From positions 1-6,605 of the forward strand of contig PSRN01000062.1 in the NCBI GenBank assembly GCA_003176075.1: a stretch of DNA of 6,605 nucleotides, in the 5' to 3' direction. A model generated the notes under the pieces. That model saw only the letters and a list, made by a program, of their open reading frames with translations, did no database searches and was not told the origin of the DNA. Origin of the DNA: Bdellovibrio sp. (lineage in GTDB: Bacteria > Bdellovibrionota > Bdellovibrionia > Bdellovibrionales > Bdellovibrionaceae). The stretch's first letter is position 1. Each line of letters starts with the position of its first letter. Of the stretch, positions 5,618 to 6,605 are shown piece after piece. The position numbers and the translations under genes are program-made.

Positions 5618-6605
5618 TGGAGAAGATGAATAAAGTTGCGGCGGGTTGGTTCTGGCGAATGACAGCGCTCCATGGTGGAGCCTTTGCGCTCTTTTCTGGA
5701 GCCCTTGCGCTCTTCTCCACTGCGGCCGCCCAAGGCGAGACAGTCTATGGTCGCCTGACCCTCGGCGCTTACGCGTCAACAGAGCGTTTCAGTGATTCCA
5801 ACACCGAGTCGGCGGCAAATGACGCCGGAGTTATTTCAGCCAGGGCTTACCTGCGAGTCGAAGACCTGGGAGAATCCAAGTGGGAATTCATCACCGACTT
5901 ACGTGACAAGAACGACTTCTTTGGCAACCTGGACAAGGAAAATCGCCAACTGACGAATCGAAATGACTTCCAACTGCGCCAGATGAGTCTTCGCAAACCG
6001 GCGAAAGAAGGCCTGGAGTTGGAGATGGGCCGGTTCGCGGTGAACGACGTCGGCAATGTCTACGTCGACGGTGGCAACCTCACTTACCATTTCACCCCCG
6101 CATGGAAATCAGGGATTTTTGGTGGTCTCAACCCTCACAAGGACTCGCAACGTTACTTGGAATTTGATCCACAGTCGACGACCTACGGAGTCAGCCTCAC
6201 CTTCGACGAAAGAGCCGGCGGTTGGGACAAAAACTTTTACATGAGTCACGCGTTGGTCAATGAGTTGTTTGGAACGCATACGGACCGCAGTTTTCTGTTT
6301 CATAACATCATTTATCAATGGACAGCGGACTCCCGGTTGATCTCGCTGGCTTTTGTCGACTTTGTTCCCAACGTTTATTTGCAAATGGGGAATCTGACTT
6401 GGCAACAAGCCCTCAGCCAAGACTTCGGCTTTGAGCTTTCCGCCCTACATATCGACGTGGTGGAGTATTTTCGGCGGCAGAGCGTGCTTGATGTGCTGAG
6501 TCCAAGTCCCTACACTGAAGGATCTTTGCAACTCATTTATCGTCCCGACCGCATGGGAAAGACATTTTTGAAAATCCTCGGTGGACAGCGCAACGTGGAC
6601 CAAAA
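5617..6605 (+). CDS. Outer-membrane beta-barrel protein of unknown function (partial, runs off the right edge)
   Basis: The frame is open from 5617 to the window end, 329 codons with no stop. Residues 1-39 form a Sec signal peptide: basic/polar start, hydrophobic core GAFALFSGALALFS, and likely cleavage after STAAA or AAAQG. The mature part has no cysteine and is full of alternating polar/aromatic strands, such as TVYGRLTLGAYAS, ISARAYLRVEDL, LELEMGRFAV and DGGNLTYHF. Other landmarks are RSFLFHNIIYQ (224-234) and VVEYFRRQSVLDVLSPSPY (281-299). This is the texture of an outer-membrane barrel or porin-like protein. I recall similar unnamed proteins but cannot name a family. The ATG at 5617 has little upstream ribosome binding site; the in-frame ATG at 5626 has GGAG at 5619-5622 with short spacing and gives a more typical signal peptide. 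It is divergent from resB across 158 bases. A link with cytochromes or electron transfer is only a guess from position. Confidence 0.75.
   Translation, partial: MEKMNKVAAGWFWRMTALHGGAFALFSGALALFSTAAAQGETVYGRLTLGAYASTERFSDSNTESAANDAGVISARAYLRVEDLGESKWEFITDLRDKNDFFGNLDKENRQLTNRNDFQLRQMSLRKPAKEGLELEMGRFAVNDVGNVYVDGGNLTYHFTPAWKSGIFGGLNPHKDSQRYLEFDPQSTTYGVSLTFDERAGGWDKNFYMSHALVNELFGTHTDRSFLFHNIIYQWTADSRLISLAFVDFVPNVYLQMGNLTWQQALSQDFGFELSALHIDVVEYFRRQSVLDVLSPSPYTEGSLQLIYRPDRMGKTFLKILGGQRNVDQ
5677..5718 (+). repeat. 21-bp tandem duplication inside the signal peptide
   Basis: Units 5677-5697 and 5698-5718 differ at three bases, all T to C. They encode GAFALFS and GALALFS, which together make most of the hydrophobic core of the signal peptide. 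Two of the three changes are silent. Confidence 0.85.

Noticed and set aside
5455..5733. Minus-strand open frame between resB and the barrel gene
   Set aside because: It is basic and low-complexity, lies antisense to the signal peptide coding sequence and shows no family resemblance.

Overview
The window looks like chromosomal DNA of a Gram-negative bacterium. It encodes a System II (ResB/CcsA) cytochrome c maturation pair, a secreted Cys-rich pilin-like protein, and a Cys-free protein with a signal peptide and outer-membrane beta-barrel character. From memory, the long CcsA with an N-terminal periplasmic domain, the separate ResB, and the Cys-rich domain ending in R-A-C-A-C fit deltaproteobacterial or Bdellovibrio-like lineages. 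That placement is an impression; no search was run.

Layout. Positions 1-72 look like the end of an insertion sequence, probably IS3 family. It cuts a minus-strand SRPBCC/AHSA1 gene that starts at 356 and loses its C-terminal part. Upstream of that gene are a good ribosome binding site and a candidate promoter, surrounded by three CTTAAG-centred palindromes (372-433) that look like repressor operators. Positions 434-771 hold no convincing gene.

Positions 772-5458 form one minus-strand block read in the order resB, ccsA, pilin-like gene. resB and ccsA overlap by ATGA, and ccsA has a ribosome binding site inside the end of resB. The third gene follows ccsA by 9 bases. Its only nearby ATG is out of frame with the hydrophobic N-terminal segment, and the segment lacks the usual GF-T-x-x-E prepilin motif. 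It is therefore frameshifted, 5'-deleted, or started in an unusual way.

After a divergent intergenic region of 158 bases with candidate promoters on both strands, a plus-strand gene begins at 5617 (or 5626) and runs off the right edge.

How they work together. ResB and CcsA should form the inner-membrane synthase that exports heme and ligates it to CXXCH motifs of apocytochromes outside the membrane. The histidines expected for this in both subunits are present. Whether the Cys-rich pilin-like protein or the divergent barrel protein is linked to cytochromes is inference from position only. ResB carries unusual low-complexity insertions: a five-copy 18-bp tandem repeat, an A10 tract, and a Gly/Met/Pro-rich stretch. 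No CRISPR array, tRNA, rRNA or clearly new system was found.
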